The notes beneath the pieces were generated by a model, which saw only the letters and a list, made by a program, of their open reading frames with translations, was not told the origin of the DNA and searched no databases. The translations under genes and the position numbers were made by a program. A DNA stretch of 64,000 nt from Rotaria sordida (Eukaryota; Rotifera; Eurotatoria; Philodinida; Philodinidae): assembly GCA_905250125.1 (NCBI GenBank), contig CAJNOL010001350.1:1-64000 (forward strand), written 5' to 3'. How positions within the stretch are numbered: the first letter of the stretch is position 1; each line of letters opens with the position of its first letter. Below are positions 35,487-47,525 of the stretch, one piece after another.

Positions 35487-37223
35487 TCTTTCCTTTCTCA
35501 CTATATGTAACTGTATATTTCAACTTTCTCTAAATACTTTTTCAGTATGTTGTCTATCGAAAGCAACTATCACAGAAACATGTGTATACTAATTTTGTGT
35601 TTGCATGGTTTTTCAATATTCTAATAGATAAAAACTAGGCACGATGTCTTAAAAAATAATAATATAAAATGTACGCACAAAATTATTTAATTTATTTCGA
35701 AAGATAAACGAAAATTATTCTTAGATAGACTCACTTTGTTTCAATTGTTCCTAAATATATTACTGTACACCTCACCCCCCCCCCCCTTTTGTATCTTTTA
35801 GTTTTTATCACTAGACCTTTTTAATTTATTAACTTCCTATATATAGAAAGAAAGCCCAGAACACGCTGCATCTTATGGTATATTTACATCGAACAACAAA
35901 TGCAGTTTGAAGTGGCTGTGGATGTGAGTGTACTCATCCCCTGTTAACTCATACCCACACCCACACCAAGACACAAATAATAAAGTCCAGTAAATTCAAA
36001 TATGCATTTTACACATGAAGGAATGTCTTTCTCGAATACGATTTTCTAACAAAAGAACTCTATAAAAATCATTGTTGGCAAAATTAGTGATTTAAGCAAA
36101 TAGAAAACATTTAACAAACTTCTTGTTGGATTTTCCTTGAAATGAGCATCAGATAATGTGGAAATCTTTGTGATATTGCTTCGAATCTCGTATTTTCTCT
36201 GACAATATTTCGAGAGTGAATTCGTTCAATCTGCTTTTTTTTACAGCATTAACAAGATTATTTACTAGAGAATTTGCCAAGAAATATTCGAAAAACAATC
36301 TTCTTTTAATACAAAAAAGATATATATCTTTCAGTCAGACTCAATGATTTCTATTTCTGTACACAGATTACATAGTAGTTAATTTTATGAATATTTAAGC
36401 CAAAAGCAAGATGATTCATTGAAATCCGATTGACAATTTCGAATATATCATTTTCTTGCATCGCCATATATTCTAGGTTGACTTTGTCCTCTCGCAATAT
36501 TCATACTTCTCCCCGAAATGGAGAATGGATTTGCATTTTAAGCATAAGCGACAAAACTAATATTGATTTATATTCAATAATTTTCTATTCGTTCATTCGA
36601 TCATACTAAATTTTTTTCTCTGAAGTATCTAAGTCAAGATTCCCATAGCTCGCTTGATTTCATCATATTTAACTTTCAAATATCGTTCGATTTCAACTGA
36701 TAGCCCTGTAACCTTTTCGCCGAACGGCTACTTATATTTTAAGGAATAGTAACAATGCCAACAGAGTTCTAATGTCTCGACAAGGAGTACATGATAAAAT
36801 TCATTTAATTAATTTCTATTTGACGAAAGAAATTCATTTGAAAACACTTTTCGATCGATTTGAAATAGTATTCATTTCTTGAATTATTGCCAAAGATAAA
36901 CAAACAATTGTTAGAATATGTTAATCGAATGTCAAATTAAACAAATTGATCATTGACGATCATCTATCAAAAAAATGAACTTTATCAATATTCTATCACG
37001 AATGATACTAAATCTTGTGTTTAAAATCAATAAACTGTTAAAATTCAGACAGAATTATCGTGTTTATTAAGAGAAAACATCAAAAACAAAATGATTACGA
37101 AAACAATTTATATATAAGTGTCCTTTTTTTGTTTTAGTTTGTGCAACATCCATGCATAATCATTTTCTGCCGAAATCTAGAATTAAAGTATTAATAGATA
37201 CATGTACAGATTGTTATAAATAT
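35487..37223. other. non-coding stretch
   Basis: AT-rich without genes. It includes a run of 12 C at 35775-35786, which is exceptional in this composition, and a telomere-like tract at 35.9 kb. Confidence 0.45.
35913..35967. repeat. telomere-like fold-back tract
   Basis: GTGGCTGTGGATGTGAGTG, then ACTCATCCCCTGTTAACTCAT, then ACCCACACCCACACC. The C-rich arm is the cleaner one. Confidence 0.65.
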
Positions 37224-37475
37224 TTAATTTATATTCCTACCGAGACATTTACAACTCAGTTTACCATCGCTACCACTGAGACAAATGCCTACTTTCGGAA
37301 GGCATTCTACTACACACTTGATATAGTCTTCTTGATGACAACTACCAGCATTAACAATATCTGAATTGATAGAACAACTCAAAATTGAAAATTTCTCTTA
37401 AATTGACACTTACTTACCCAAGAGAAGAACAGCCACCAAGACAATAACAACAAAGAAACAGAATTTAGTATGCAT
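37224..37475 (-). CDS. secreted six-cysteine CSalphabeta-type peptide
   Basis: Two exons, 37475-37418 and 37360-37224, join over a 57-nt GT-AG intron (donor GTAAGTAAG) to give 64 aa, too short for most gene callers. Residues 1-24 form a classic signal peptide: MHTKF, then a hydrophobic core FFVVIVLVAVLLL, then a small residue before the cut near NA|GS. The mature part of about 40 aa has exactly six cysteines spaced C-x7-C-x3-C-x6-C-x9-C-x1-C. The CxxxC and CxC pair is the signature of the cysteine-stabilised alpha-beta fold of invertebrate defensins and related secreted peptides. A host-defence role is inference from the fold pattern. The intron falls at the end of the signal peptide, as is usual for secreted peptide genes. 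Confidence 0.7.
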
Positions 37476-40400
37476 TGTTATATTTTATAGATTAGTTTTG
37501 ATATACCGTAGTGCCTATAGTTGTACTTGGGATATTTATATGTAGATTTGATTCGAATTCATTCGTCATGTATATTCAGGAAGTATGAGTCTTCGGCGAT
37601 ATGTAATTCAAATACGAAGAAAAACGCACTGAGACCAATGTTTTCGATAACATATACTCAATTGTCAATTGACTCTGGCTCCCAGAAAAGAAATAATAAT
37701 GAGTCAATTATTTTCTTTTCCTGTAAAATATCGATATCAAATGCGTCATGCTTCTTAAAAAAATAGAAATTCAAAGAATATAGAAAGGATACATGCACAT
37801 AATAATAGTATTGATCATTATCTGATGAAAAATCTTATTTTCATCGAAAATTATTAATACTGTTTCATTATTTATTGTTTGGATATGGTGAAATATTAAC
37901 TTTATATTTTTCAAACAGAACACACTTCATTGAAATTTCTATGATTGTAATCTTTTCTGAATTCATTGCCAATATTCTTTTTACTATTTTGATATATATT
38001 CAAAGGGATGAAAAGCCTCTCCTAATGAATGTGTAATATGAAACTGGGAACGATTTATCTTGTTATCTACACAACTTTTGTTTTGATTTGATATACTAAT
38101 ATCTTTCGAGTTATTCTTATGAATTCAATCGGCAAACACTTCAAACAAACAATACAAAACTATTCTTTACCAGACAGTTCGATTCTTTGTGATGTTCTGG
38201 ATTGATTGAAACATTTTACTATACATTTAAATGTCTGTACTAAAACAGATTACAATAATCAAAAGAAGATCAGTCGAAGACAATCTATAGAAGATAGAAA
38301 ATTTATTCTCAAGGATCATTACATTTAGATTGGATACAAAACAACTATATCAATCATTGTTTTGACTCTTTACGTGACTATAAAGTGTTGGAAATGGCAA
38401 TAGTTCATAATTAATCCAATATTATCATCGTCAAAACTCAATAAAAAAAAACATTCTCATTGATTAAACAAAGTGTTAATATTTTCATAGAAAAAATTGT
38501 TTGAACAATATCGATACAATCAACATTTTGATATATTTTATCTTTTTTAAACCTTTTATGATGGATATAACTGTGCCATATGGATTCGTTCTTGACAAAA
38601 ACATGTAGAATAATTCGTATGTTCTTCGGTCAAAATGTGTGCTAGAAGAATTTAATTGTGTATCGAAATCGTTAATTGTATCACTTTTCATAACTAAGCT
38701 TTATACAGCTTTGTATTAGAATTCATCAATACGATTTTGCTGGTCGATATTGGCTTTGTCGCTACTCGAAACACTACGTAAGACTTATTAGGAGTGATTC
38801 ACAAATGTGGATCAAGAAACACTTCGAATTAGGTGTTACTAATTGAATAAATCTTCGAGCATTGTCAGAGATTGTTAATGAGAGGACTAACAAAAACTCG
38901 AAAAGTTGTTACCTTTGTGAATTTTCGATAAGTTCTAAGAACAATCATGCTTTCTAACATATTTTCATCCATACTGTTCGCTGCTAATGCTCTTCAATCT
39001 CTTCGATTTTATAGTAAACATAATATTCTCTAATGAATTTGAAGAGAATAATCATAATCATGTTATGTAAATCTTTTTCTATTTGTGTTCTCCTATTGAA
39101 AATAAATGACGATTACATAACTTGTTTCTTTTGTTCTCACACTATTTAAAAGCAAGTAAAACAAATAGTATATACTTAATATTCAAAGAGTATCCGTGAC
39201 AGATTTATCGATCAAAAGATGCATTTTGCTATTCGACTCGATCTTATTAAAATCAATGTCGATCTTTCTTCAAACTTTGGAATAGATTGACACATGTCAA
39301 TTTGAAATGATATCGATCAACTCACGATAAACAATTCCCATATACAACAATGACATGTTGTTAACCATCTTGACTTTTTAGAATATTATCACAATACAAA
39401 TTTATTATTTTCATTCTCACATCCGAAATCAACTAAAGACAAAGCAATCATTGACTCCATCTTTTTGAAAATAGTTATTTTTTTCCAAGAAATTTTTGAA
39501 TCGATCTCAGTCATCACCTTGATAAAATAAACTTCACCCATAGATTTCATAAATCGAAATAAGCAATGCGAAGATGTTGAAGTAATATTTACTAATTGAT
39601 TTTGAAAACAGACTGATATTTTTGATAAAGCATTGATTTTAATAGATAAAAATAATGTCTGTCTTTCTACAACCATCATGAACTTGTATCTATTCAACCA
39701 AGGAGGAAACAGCTGATTTTTTTAATCTCTGTTGCTAAAAATATCAATTTTTTCATCATAGTATTCAACTGTATGAACCCTATATTCTACTCGCAGGACT
39801 TCGTACTGTTTTACAATATAAAATGTCATTTTCTAGATACATGAAACTTTGTCAAGATGTCAACATGCCACGAACAATTGTTTTCCTTGTTTTTTTAATG
39901 TCCTGATAAAAAATAGTTGAGAAAAGTTACAAGTTCAACAAAATTACTACGTTTAAAAGATTTATGTCGTTGCTTATATCGAATAAGAAGAAAAAACAAC
40001 ATGTCCTATACGTATTATTGTTCCACAAATATATATTTATATGTGTGTGTAGAAATTGCATGTTAGCAACCTTCTTCGGACTAAAAAAAAAGAACGAAAA
40101 CATTATTTAGGAGTTGTTGCACATCGATTCCTTCACATTTTCAGTATAAGGTTCTGCATTGATAAGTAATTTGATGGTTTCTTAAACGATTATGTCAAAC
40201 AAACAGGTAGATTTGTTCGAATTTGAAGAGATCAGTAGCACTAATACTTATATGAGAATTATACTGTTTATCTGGACATGAAGAGCTCATTAACGGATTT
40301 TATTGAAGTTTTAACGAAGAAAAGTGGTGAAGCAGCACGAACATTAAGACTGAATAGGAATAGAGATGCGTCTTCTAATTTGTATGTAACTATCACAATT

Positions 40401-41121
40401 AATACCGAGAGCACTATGATGATATCCAATTGATTTTTGATAGCTTAAGTTTCTACATCTTCACAATCCAATATTGAATATGTCATATGCTCAGCATTTG
40501 ATCAAGGATATATACTTGAGATTTAGGTGTATATGCATAGAGAAGAGAGTATGTCTGAGTACAACAAAGAAAAGATTGAAAGTGAAAACAAATTTCATTT
40601 CAGCAATTATTAGTCCTCTGTATTTATTTATTAGGCATCAATATTCAAAATTAATATGATGTTAAGTTAAACGTTAATGATTGGAAAAATAAATAAGATT
40701 GAATAAAAATAGAATGGATGTTTTTGGACCTTAACCTAACGATCACAAAATGCGTACTTCTCGGCAGTCCACGCTTATCTTTACGGAAAGAAAGTAAAAA
40801 AAAAATATTTTTCTTTTTTTTCTCTGTTCTGTTCTAGCCCGTTTTGTGTTTCATTAATACGAAGGTTTATGTCTAATATTGATACAAATAAATATAGAAC
40901 TATCAGATGAATCATGGTTTTTATCAAAGATAAAAAAAAAATATTCTAAAGAAAATAATTGTGTTTTTTACAATCATATTATCATTCTTCACAGTTTTGA
41001 ATATTAGTTGATAAAATTTCAAATTTTTTTTTGACTATTTCATTTTGAAAGTTATAATCCTAAATATGATTTGTTTATTATTTTTTAGATTTAATCAATA
41101 AAAAAAAAACGTATCTTAACA
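37476..41121. other. non-coding stretch with one GPCR relic
   Basis: 3.6 kb of AT-rich sequence. Open frames such as 39389-39697 (minus) show no family resemblance. The only recognisable coding trace is the GPCR-like relic at 39690-39870. Confidence 0.4.
39690..39870 (+). pseudogene. GPCR seventh-helix relic, frameshifted
   Basis: The frame from 39690 reads a polar stretch and then a hydrophobic helix, LIFLISVAKNINFFIIVFNC, followed by MNPIFY. These resemble the end of rhodopsin-type receptors (NPxxY-like). After a shift of frame at about 39790 the expected cytoplasmic tail continues as LAGLRTVLQYKMSFSRYMK. Nothing upstream looks like helices 1-6. It is probably an old fragment. Confidence 0.3.
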
Positions 41122-41617
41122 ATGGAAAAATCATTGTCAAATAATTCTATGAATAGAAAACGACAGTCAACAATCGTACAAATTGAGTGTAAAATTTGTG
41201 GAGCTCCTGCTAAATATTCATTTTTTGGCGTAGTTTCATGTAATACATGTAAAATGTTTTTCAAACGAAATGGTGAACGTGGAAAAGTCAATTGAAAATA
41301 TAGATTTTCTTTGAATTATATATTCACTCATTTTATTTTGTTTCTAGGAAACATTGAAATGTCTCTATGATGGTCATTGTGAAATAAATATAAATAATCG
41401 TCATATATGTTCTTATTGTCGACTGATCAAATGTTTAAATAGTGGAATGCAAGTTGAGTTGATTCGATCTTCGTATCCAAAAAGAAACAAAACTAATCGA
41501 AAAAAAATCTTGATAACCAGTTCACATCAAACAGCATCACCAATTCAGTCTAAATTAAATGAGCCTCAACAGGTAACACTAATTGATAATCATACTTCAA
41601 TATGTGAACACTGTTAG
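41122..41617 (+). CDS. nuclear receptor DNA-binding domain protein, no ligand domain seen
   Basis: Exons 41122-41286 and 41348-41617 join over a 61-nt intron and give 144 aa. All eight zinc cysteines of a C4 nuclear receptor are present: C23, C26, C40, C43 and C60, C66, C76, C79 (IECKICG, SCNTCKMFFKRNGERGK, KCLYDGHC, CSYCRLIKCLNSGM). The P-box is CNTCKM in place of CEGCKG or CESCKA, so DNA half-site preference cannot be predicted. After the basic stretch (SYPKRNKTNRKK) the frame stops at 41615-41617. An alternative splice from CAG|GTAACA at about 41572 to a later AG gives only a short tail. No ligand-binding domain is visible before the mariner insertion at 42276. The gene could be a DBD-only receptor or a truncated one. 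Confidence 0.75.
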
Positions 41618-42275
41618 GAAAAGTAAAACTATTAAAGATTGATGCATTATTCTCTTCGATCGTTTATAATCTTCTAGGAAACAAAAAAATTATGGTTATC
41701 CCTTTTTCAAAGTTTTGCCAAGAAATTGTTAGAGTGGAAATTTTTTTCTATAATAACTAGAGAATCGGATTGAGAAGACGAGGATATTTTTTTGTTTTAC
41801 AATAGTCATCATTCCATGTTATCTCTCATGAAATTCGTACGAACAATATTTTTCAATGAAAAACAAAAAAAGAAAACTTTATCTCTATAAGTCTTATCAC
41901 CAAAGTATATATTTGTCCATTCTCAAAAAATGTACTACTTAATCGATAGAAAGTATTTAACTTCATAGAATGATTACAAAAATTAAAAATTTTCGGACGA
42001 TTTCCTTCATCATTGAGTTCAATAAGCGAACATCTATTGAATAAAATTAAGTAAATGAGTGGTTTGAACTAGATTCGAATGACGTCTAAATCGAGACAAA
42101 ATTTTTTTTTGTTGCTAATATTTTCATCTTAGTTTCCAGTGACATAAATCAAATCAAACATTGATCTTTGATTTGAAATTCAACTAGATCAAGTTAGTAG
42201 GTAATTAGAATATCAATCGACTTATCCACAATTAAATGACAAAGCTGTTTAAATTGTCTATCTAAAGAAAATCTA
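41618..42275. other. non-coding stretch before mariner
   Basis: AT-rich sequence. One open stretch after an AG near 41681 (TKKLWLSLFQSFAKKLLEW) might be a third receptor exon, but it does not look like a ligand-binding domain. Confidence 0.35.
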
Positions 42276-43529
42276 TCGGGTTGATGCAAAAGTCTCCGCC
42301 GATTTTTTTCTTCTTCTCGATTTCAAAATTTTATTGAAACAAAATATCATCAATCAGCAACATATACACCGTTGCTATCTACTACATACTCCCATCTTTT
42401 AGGCAAATCCAGAATACCATCTTCAAAGAATTTCTTAGACATAGACAAAAAAAAAGTTTCGAGGTCCGATTTTAGGTGGGCTTGATCATCGAAGTGTTTT
42501 TTGACCAGATGATTGCGAAGCGATCGAAACAAATGATAGTCGGATGGTGCCAAATCTGGTGAATATGGTGGATGGGGTAAGTCCTCCCACTCTAATTCTT
42601 CCAGCTTCTGGCGGGTAACTTTTGAGACATGAGGTTTTGCATTATCATGAAGCAATCGAATTTTTCGTCTTTCTGGACGATTTACCTGTAGAGCAACCTT
42701 CAAATTTTGAGGTTGTTGGCAGTAAAGCTTCGAGTCTATCGTAGTATTAGGAGGTAGAAGTTCCCAGTAGATTATCCCTTCGTAATCCCACCAAATCGAT
42801 AGCATCACCTTTTTTGGCTGCAGGTCGTTTTTTGGTTCTGGTTCGGGCAAATCTTCAGGATTTACCCACTGGCGCTTGCGCGTATGGTTGACATATAGAA
42901 CCCACTTTTCATCACCAGTGACTATCTGCTGAAGAAATCTATGTCGGTTGCGTTTTGACAACAAAGAATTGCATATGGTGATTCTCTGCTGTATGTTGTC
43001 CGAGGTTAGTTGATGTGGAACACATGTTCCAAGTTTATTAACTTTTCCCATTTCATGCAAATGGCGATCGATGGTGGATTGGTTGCACCCTAGTATTGCT
43101 GACAATTCACGGATGGTTAATCGTGGATTGTCTTCGATCAGGACTTTTAATCGTTCAATATCAGATTCGATAGGACGTCCAGATCTCGGACGATCTTCTA
43201 ATGACATGTCACCTTCACGAAATCTTTTAAACCAATCGCGACACGTTCGATCGGCAACAGCACCTTCACCAAGTGCAGCACATATATTGTGGGCAGCAGC
43301 ACTTGCATTGTTCCCTAATTGGAACTCATACAAAATGCAGTGTCGGATATGAATAGGAATCTCTGACATGTTTTAATGAAGAATGTAAATAAACTAGGAC
43401 ATTTACCAATGTCATCCTATAGTACGACACAAGCGGTATCATATGTATGAAAATCACGAATGCATAGTAGCGCTAGAGGGCTTTAAGAAAATTTTTAAAA
43501 AATCGGCGGAGACTTTTGCATCAACCCAA
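42276..43529 (-). mobile_element. full-length mariner element
   Basis: 1254 bp with terminal inverted repeats of about 32 bp, starting T(C/T)GGGTTGATGCAAAAGT and running to CTCCGCCGATTTTTT. They differ only at the second base, and TA flanks both sides (42274-42275 and 43530-43531). The enclosed transposase frame is intact. Near-identity of the termini suggests a recent insertion. Confidence 0.95.
42350..43369 (-). CDS. mariner transposase, DD34D
   Basis: 339 aa, uninterrupted. The N-terminal paired helix-turn-helix includes CRDWFKRFREGDMSLEDRPR and GRPIESD, followed by the second helix-turn-helix (LTIRELSAILGCNQSTIDRHL). The catalytic triad is the D of VTGDEKWVLY, the D of LLHDNAKPH and, after exactly 34 residues, the D of LAPSDYHLF. 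The linker motif usually written WVPHEL is CVPHQL here. Length is normal for the family (about 340-350). The gene is transcribed opposite to the nuclear receptor upstream. It is probably functional as a protein, because no stop, frameshift or lost catalytic residue is seen. Confidence 0.95.
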   Translation of the reverse strand: MSEIPIHIRHCILYEFQLGNNASAAAHNICAALGEGAVADRTCRDWFKRFREGDMSLEDRPRSGRPIESDIERLKVLIEDNPRLTIRELSAILGCNQSTIDRHLHEMGKVNKLGTCVPHQLTSDNIQQRITICNSLLSKRNRHRFLQQIVTGDEKWVLYVNHTRKRQWVNPEDLPEPEPKNDLQPKKVMLSIWWDYEGIIYWELLPPNTTIDSKLYCQQPQNLKVALQVNRPERRKIRLLHDNAKPHVSKVTRQKLEELEWEDLPHPPYSPDLAPSDYHLFRSLRNHLVKKHFDDQAHLKSDLETFFLSMSKKFFEDGILDLPKRWEYVVDSNGVYVAD

Positions 43530-43662
43530 TAATACGTCGGTGTCTATGATTCAGGTTTAGTTTGTTCATCTGTTGAATGACGATAAACTGGTTCATATTC
43601 ATTACCATTTTCAATGTGTAATGTGTCTTGCATCAATATGTCACGAAGTGCGCGGGCACATT

Positions 43663-43756
43663 TGGTGTGGGTGTGGGTGATTGGGTGTAGGTATGCCTGT
43701 CCGTACAGTGAAGAACCGTACCCACACTCATACCCACATCCGCACACACCCACATC
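43663..43756. repeat. telomere-like fold-back tract
   Basis: GTGTGGGTGTGGGTGATTGGG, a spacer containing CAGTGAAGAACCGTACCC, then ACATCCGCACACACCCACATCC. It starts about 130 bp from the mariner right end. Confidence 0.7.
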
Positions 43757-43917
43757 CTGTTCCTATCCGAAATACTCATGGGTAGTCCTATAGGATAGAA
43801 TGTTTTATATCCCTCTTGGCGTGAGTACACTCAAATATGTTCCCTCGTTAGTAGAAGGACAACAAAAAAAATCTGTAAGTATCATAGAGCATGTTTATAA
43901 CGTTAGGCTGTAAGTAG

Positions 43918-44102
43918 AGTGTGGGTGTTTTCTTGGATCCTACACCGACACACCCTTCCACAGTCAGTCCTATTTCACATTCACATCCACATTCAATTAT
44001 AAAGATTTTGGGGTGTAAGCGTGGGTGTGGTGTTGCTTACTCTACTGTAATCACCCACATCCACAGCTCACACGCACATCCACGCACACACTCGCCCACA
44101 TT
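43918..44102. repeat. two adjacent telomere-like fold-backs
   Basis: The first fold-back runs GTGTGGGTGTTTTC to CACATCCACATTC. The second runs GGGGTGTAAGCGTGGGTGTGG to CACGCACACACTCGCCCAC with the spacer CTTACTCTACTGTAATC. They are separated by about 20 bp. Confidence 0.7.
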
Positions 44103-44559
44103 CTCTTGGAGTCATATATCCACATAAGATTCATTGAGATTGTAACTTCTCCTCATGGTCGCCTTGTGATTGACATTTTTTTTATGTCTTGTTTCAAAGA
44201 TTTTCACTATCATCTTAACTCAAATTATAAAAAATTGTAGCCTGTCAATTCCTCTATCTAGAACAAAAGTTTGAGAACATTCCATCGTTCTTAATGAAGA
44301 ATGGGCTGTCTTACACGGAACAACTCAGACATATTTGATGAGCTAGAATTTGATGTAGTTCGAGTCAATATGGTTATGAAAATCTCGGAAATAAATCATA
44401 TAAAAAAGATGTCGGACACAAAATATCCATAAAATTCGACAGTAGTCCGTTTTTATAGAATTCTTCGAGATTCTTTCAAGAATGAGAATAATAGTATATC
44501 ATCATTTATTATTACATAAGCAAATTTCATCAAAGATACAATGACTAGCTAAAGCGTGT

Positions 44560-45537
44560 TTATTTTTTTTTTGTGAAGGCTATTGGAACCGTTCGTCGAG
44601 TAGTTGCACAACAGATTTTTGTTTTAATTAATGTCCAGATTTCTGATACTGATGTCAAATATACGAATGGCACACTTAGAGGGTCTAAAACAGCTATGAA
44701 TGCGAAAAGATTCACTATCTGACTTGGTATAGTAGAGGGACGAATATGATTTAAGAAGCCGCTGATACTATACGGCATGATAGTTGCAATACTGAGAAAT
44801 GATATAGATACCATTTGATAAGTCATTTTACTGTACTTTCGCCAGTTAAACGCTCCCTGAAAACGACGCTTCGAGTATATTACACGAACTAAAAGTGTAA
44901 CACTAAATATAGCAGTACATATTGAAGGAAGTATATAATTAACCACTCTGTTCCATAACATCATAGATTGGTAATTAGAGTAACAGGGACCATTACAAAA
45001 ATTCTTGTCAAATAGAAATGGATTTTTGCATCTATAATAAGCAAAGCCATAGATATAGTAACATATACCGTAGCCAATAATTATAAAAGGTGGTGCATAA
45101 TGCAAACATATATTTCCTCGTTTTGAACGAAGAAGTCGATCATGAAAAATTAGAATATGTCGTTCAAACGAAGCCCATGCCAGTAACATCAGGTTGACTG
45201 TCCAAGTACAATAATCGATAAATTGCCACATATAGCAATAGATACTACTCTGAATAAGTACTATGCCTTGCCAATAAAAATACATCTGTGATGGAATATC
45301 CAATATATTACAAGAAAACTGAAGAATTAAGATAATGAGAAGACAATAATTATTAGGTGCTGAACGATGAGTTTTATGAGTGAGTATGTAAATAAGGATG
45401 AAAATATAACAAATGAACGATGGCACTCCAAATCCAAGTAAAATATTAAATCTCACCAATTCATTAATTAGTCGAACAGAAGTATTTTGTTGAGTGTTAT
45501 TGGTATCGCCAATGGTTTGTTTTATATCTATTTGCAT
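44560..45537 (-). CDS. rhodopsin-type seven-transmembrane receptor
   Basis: A single exon of 325 aa with a glycosylatable N-terminus (NNTQQNTS). Seven hydrophobic segments are seen, beginning near residues 33, 65, 100, 150, 200, 240 and 270. TM3 ends with WASFERHILIF, in the place of the DRY box, and TM6 to TM7 reads MVSISFLSIATIMPYSIS and then VLDPLSVPFVYL. Cysteines C100-C189 region (YCYMW, CNGPCYSN) can form the usual extracellular disulfide. It belongs to the large set of divergent rhodopsin-class receptors typical of rotifers, and the ligand is unknown. The C-terminal tail is short and basic (RTVPIAFTKKK). Confidence 0.8.
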   Translation of the reverse strand: MQIDIKQTIGDTNNTQQNTSVRLINELVRFNILLGFGVPSFICYIFILIYILTHKTHRSAPNNYCLLIILILQFSCNILDIPSQMYFYWQGIVLIQSSIYCYMWQFIDYCTWTVNLMLLAWASFERHILIFHDRLLRSKRGNICLHYAPPFIIIGYGICYYIYGFAYYRCKNPFLFDKNFCNGPCYSNYQSMMLWNRVVNYILPSICTAIFSVTLLVRVIYSKRRFQGAFNWRKYSKMTYQMVSISFLSIATIMPYSISGFLNHIRPSTIPSQIVNLFAFIAVLDPLSVPFVYLTSVSEIWTLIKTKICCATTRRTVPIAFTKKK

Positions 45538-46432
45538 CTTGAGTTTTAATCCGTAATAACTTTGTATGTAAATACAGCTATCTTATTATAATAAATTCTC
45601 TATTCGTTTTGCTGTGCTTTAATAATATTTTATGCGCTTCTCCTTTCATATAGAGCAAGATTATATAGAAACACCTAAGGATGATTGTCATCTAAGAAAA
45701 TGACGTAGCAGAAAGCATTGACGTTAGTCGCCAGACAAATAACGTATTTTCCAAAGTTTAGTCGTGCGTAGAACATGCTTGCATTATGATAAATACATGA
45801 AGACACTTTTGAGAGGCAACTAAGTGAATCGATGCGATTGTTAATTATATCTGGCGTTGGTATTGAAATTTAAAAAATGGAAATCATAATGTTTTATATA
45901 CAGTAGAGTGCACACTAAAAAATGTCTCGTAGAAAAATCATACTTATTACACAACCCTCGAGCAACCCTATAAGTGTTTGAGTAAGATAAATTATTATTG
46001 CAGATACATTTTTAGCTTTCGAAGTTTTTGGAAACTTTTCAATTTTCGAGTATGCAGACTTTCATAATCTATGAGTATTTCAGAATACCTTTATGTTACT
46101 ACCAGAAACTGGATTAGCATTTTCGGAAATTTTAAAGGTATTGTAGGCAACTTATGTTGTTGATATTGTCGACTTAGTAACCGAAAGGTTATTGAGAGAT
46201 TTTTTTTTTCAATTTCCAAAGTAATTTATCGAAAGATTAGATAGTTTTTGAAATTCTTCAGCTTGAAAAAAGTGAACAAAGAATCCTTGCTCGGTCTCCC
46301 ATGTATCTTTCAGAAACTTTGCAAGTTTTTCAGCATTTTGTAAAATCTTGAAAAAACCTTAGATAAAAAAATGTTAGTGTGGTGCTATTAGAGACTAAAG
46401 TGTGAAACTCAAGCTCTTGTAAGTTTATAGAG

Positions 46433-46490
46433 TGTGAGTGTGGGTGTGGATATGAGTGTGAATGATGGAAGTACCCACACCCACCCAAAA
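46433..46490. repeat. telomere-like fold-back tract
   Basis: GTGTGAGTGTGGGTGTGG, the spacer ATGAGTGTGAATGATGGAAG, then TACCCACACCCACCC. Both arms are about two to three units long. Confidence 0.7.
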
Positions 46491-46942
46491 CTCTGAACAT
46501 TCCTCTTTCAAATAAAAAAAAAATTGTCCAATTTGAACGAGAAATAACGGAGATATTCAATTTTCTTTTTGTTAAATGACTTTCCGGACACTCTGTAGAT
46601 TGCACATTATTAGTATACAATGAATGATGTGATTTCATTGTGATTCTGAGCACAGACAGTGTGTATGTGACAAAACATGACTTTTTTCATTCTATTTCTT
46701 CGTGCGTGCTTTTTTACCGACTAGTTGTCGGAAGCGTTTTTGCCGATTTTCTTGTTGCTATGTGTCGTCTAATGATATTTATCGGAAAAACAGAGAGAAT
46801 AACATATTAGTGGTAGCTAAATTATGACTGTTATTTTTCCTTTTATCATTCAATATTGAGCTGATTGATCAGAACTCTCTCTTTTTTCATCTGTTGATCC
46901 TATTGAACAATGTAATAGAAAAGTCAACGCATTTTTTTATAG

Positions 46943-47019
46943 AACGATGGGCACCAGTATCTGGAAAATCTGGCGCTACATTCTTACCATTCTTCATTGA
47001 ACATAAGGAAATAGTACAG
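46943..47019 (+). other. isolated exon-like segment
   Basis: An acceptor-like TTTTTTTATAG and a donor-like CAG|GTATGC bound a 77-nt open segment (RWAPVSGKSGATFLPFF, then IEHKEIVQ). The segment is open in this frame and looks protein-like, but no neighbouring exons or family were recognised. It may be a relic or chance. Confidence 0.2.
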
Positions 47020-47525
47020 GTATGCTTTTAATACTTTTTATTTATTAATGTTTACTCCATTCGCTCATCATAAAATGAAAGATTAATTCTTAAACAATGT
47101 GAACATAATTAGTTGTCCTTCATTGACAAGTACAGATCTATTGTCGATATTGAAACCATGCTAAAAAATTGAGCAGAAGTGGGAGAATGAACAGTATTTA
47201 ACGGAACTGTGTCTACCAAGGTGTCTTGGTATGCAATTTGCTAGTATCATTAGAACAAGTTGAATCGATTACTTTTGAAGAGTGTCTTTCGTACAATCAA
47301 AGCTGCAAAAGTATTTCAGATTTGACCATTTAAAGGATAGTGCCAAATCATCCAGAAAGTGCGTTACTATATGTTGTGGAAACCAAACTCAAAAGATTTC
47401 CGTTAGGAGACTTTATGCATCACTTAATTGAAGTCAAACTCGTAATTCAATGATTTTTTAGTGTGTATTTTTGAAATGATATGTGAAAAGCTCGACAATG
47501 TAAAGACATATTAACAATCAAAAAA

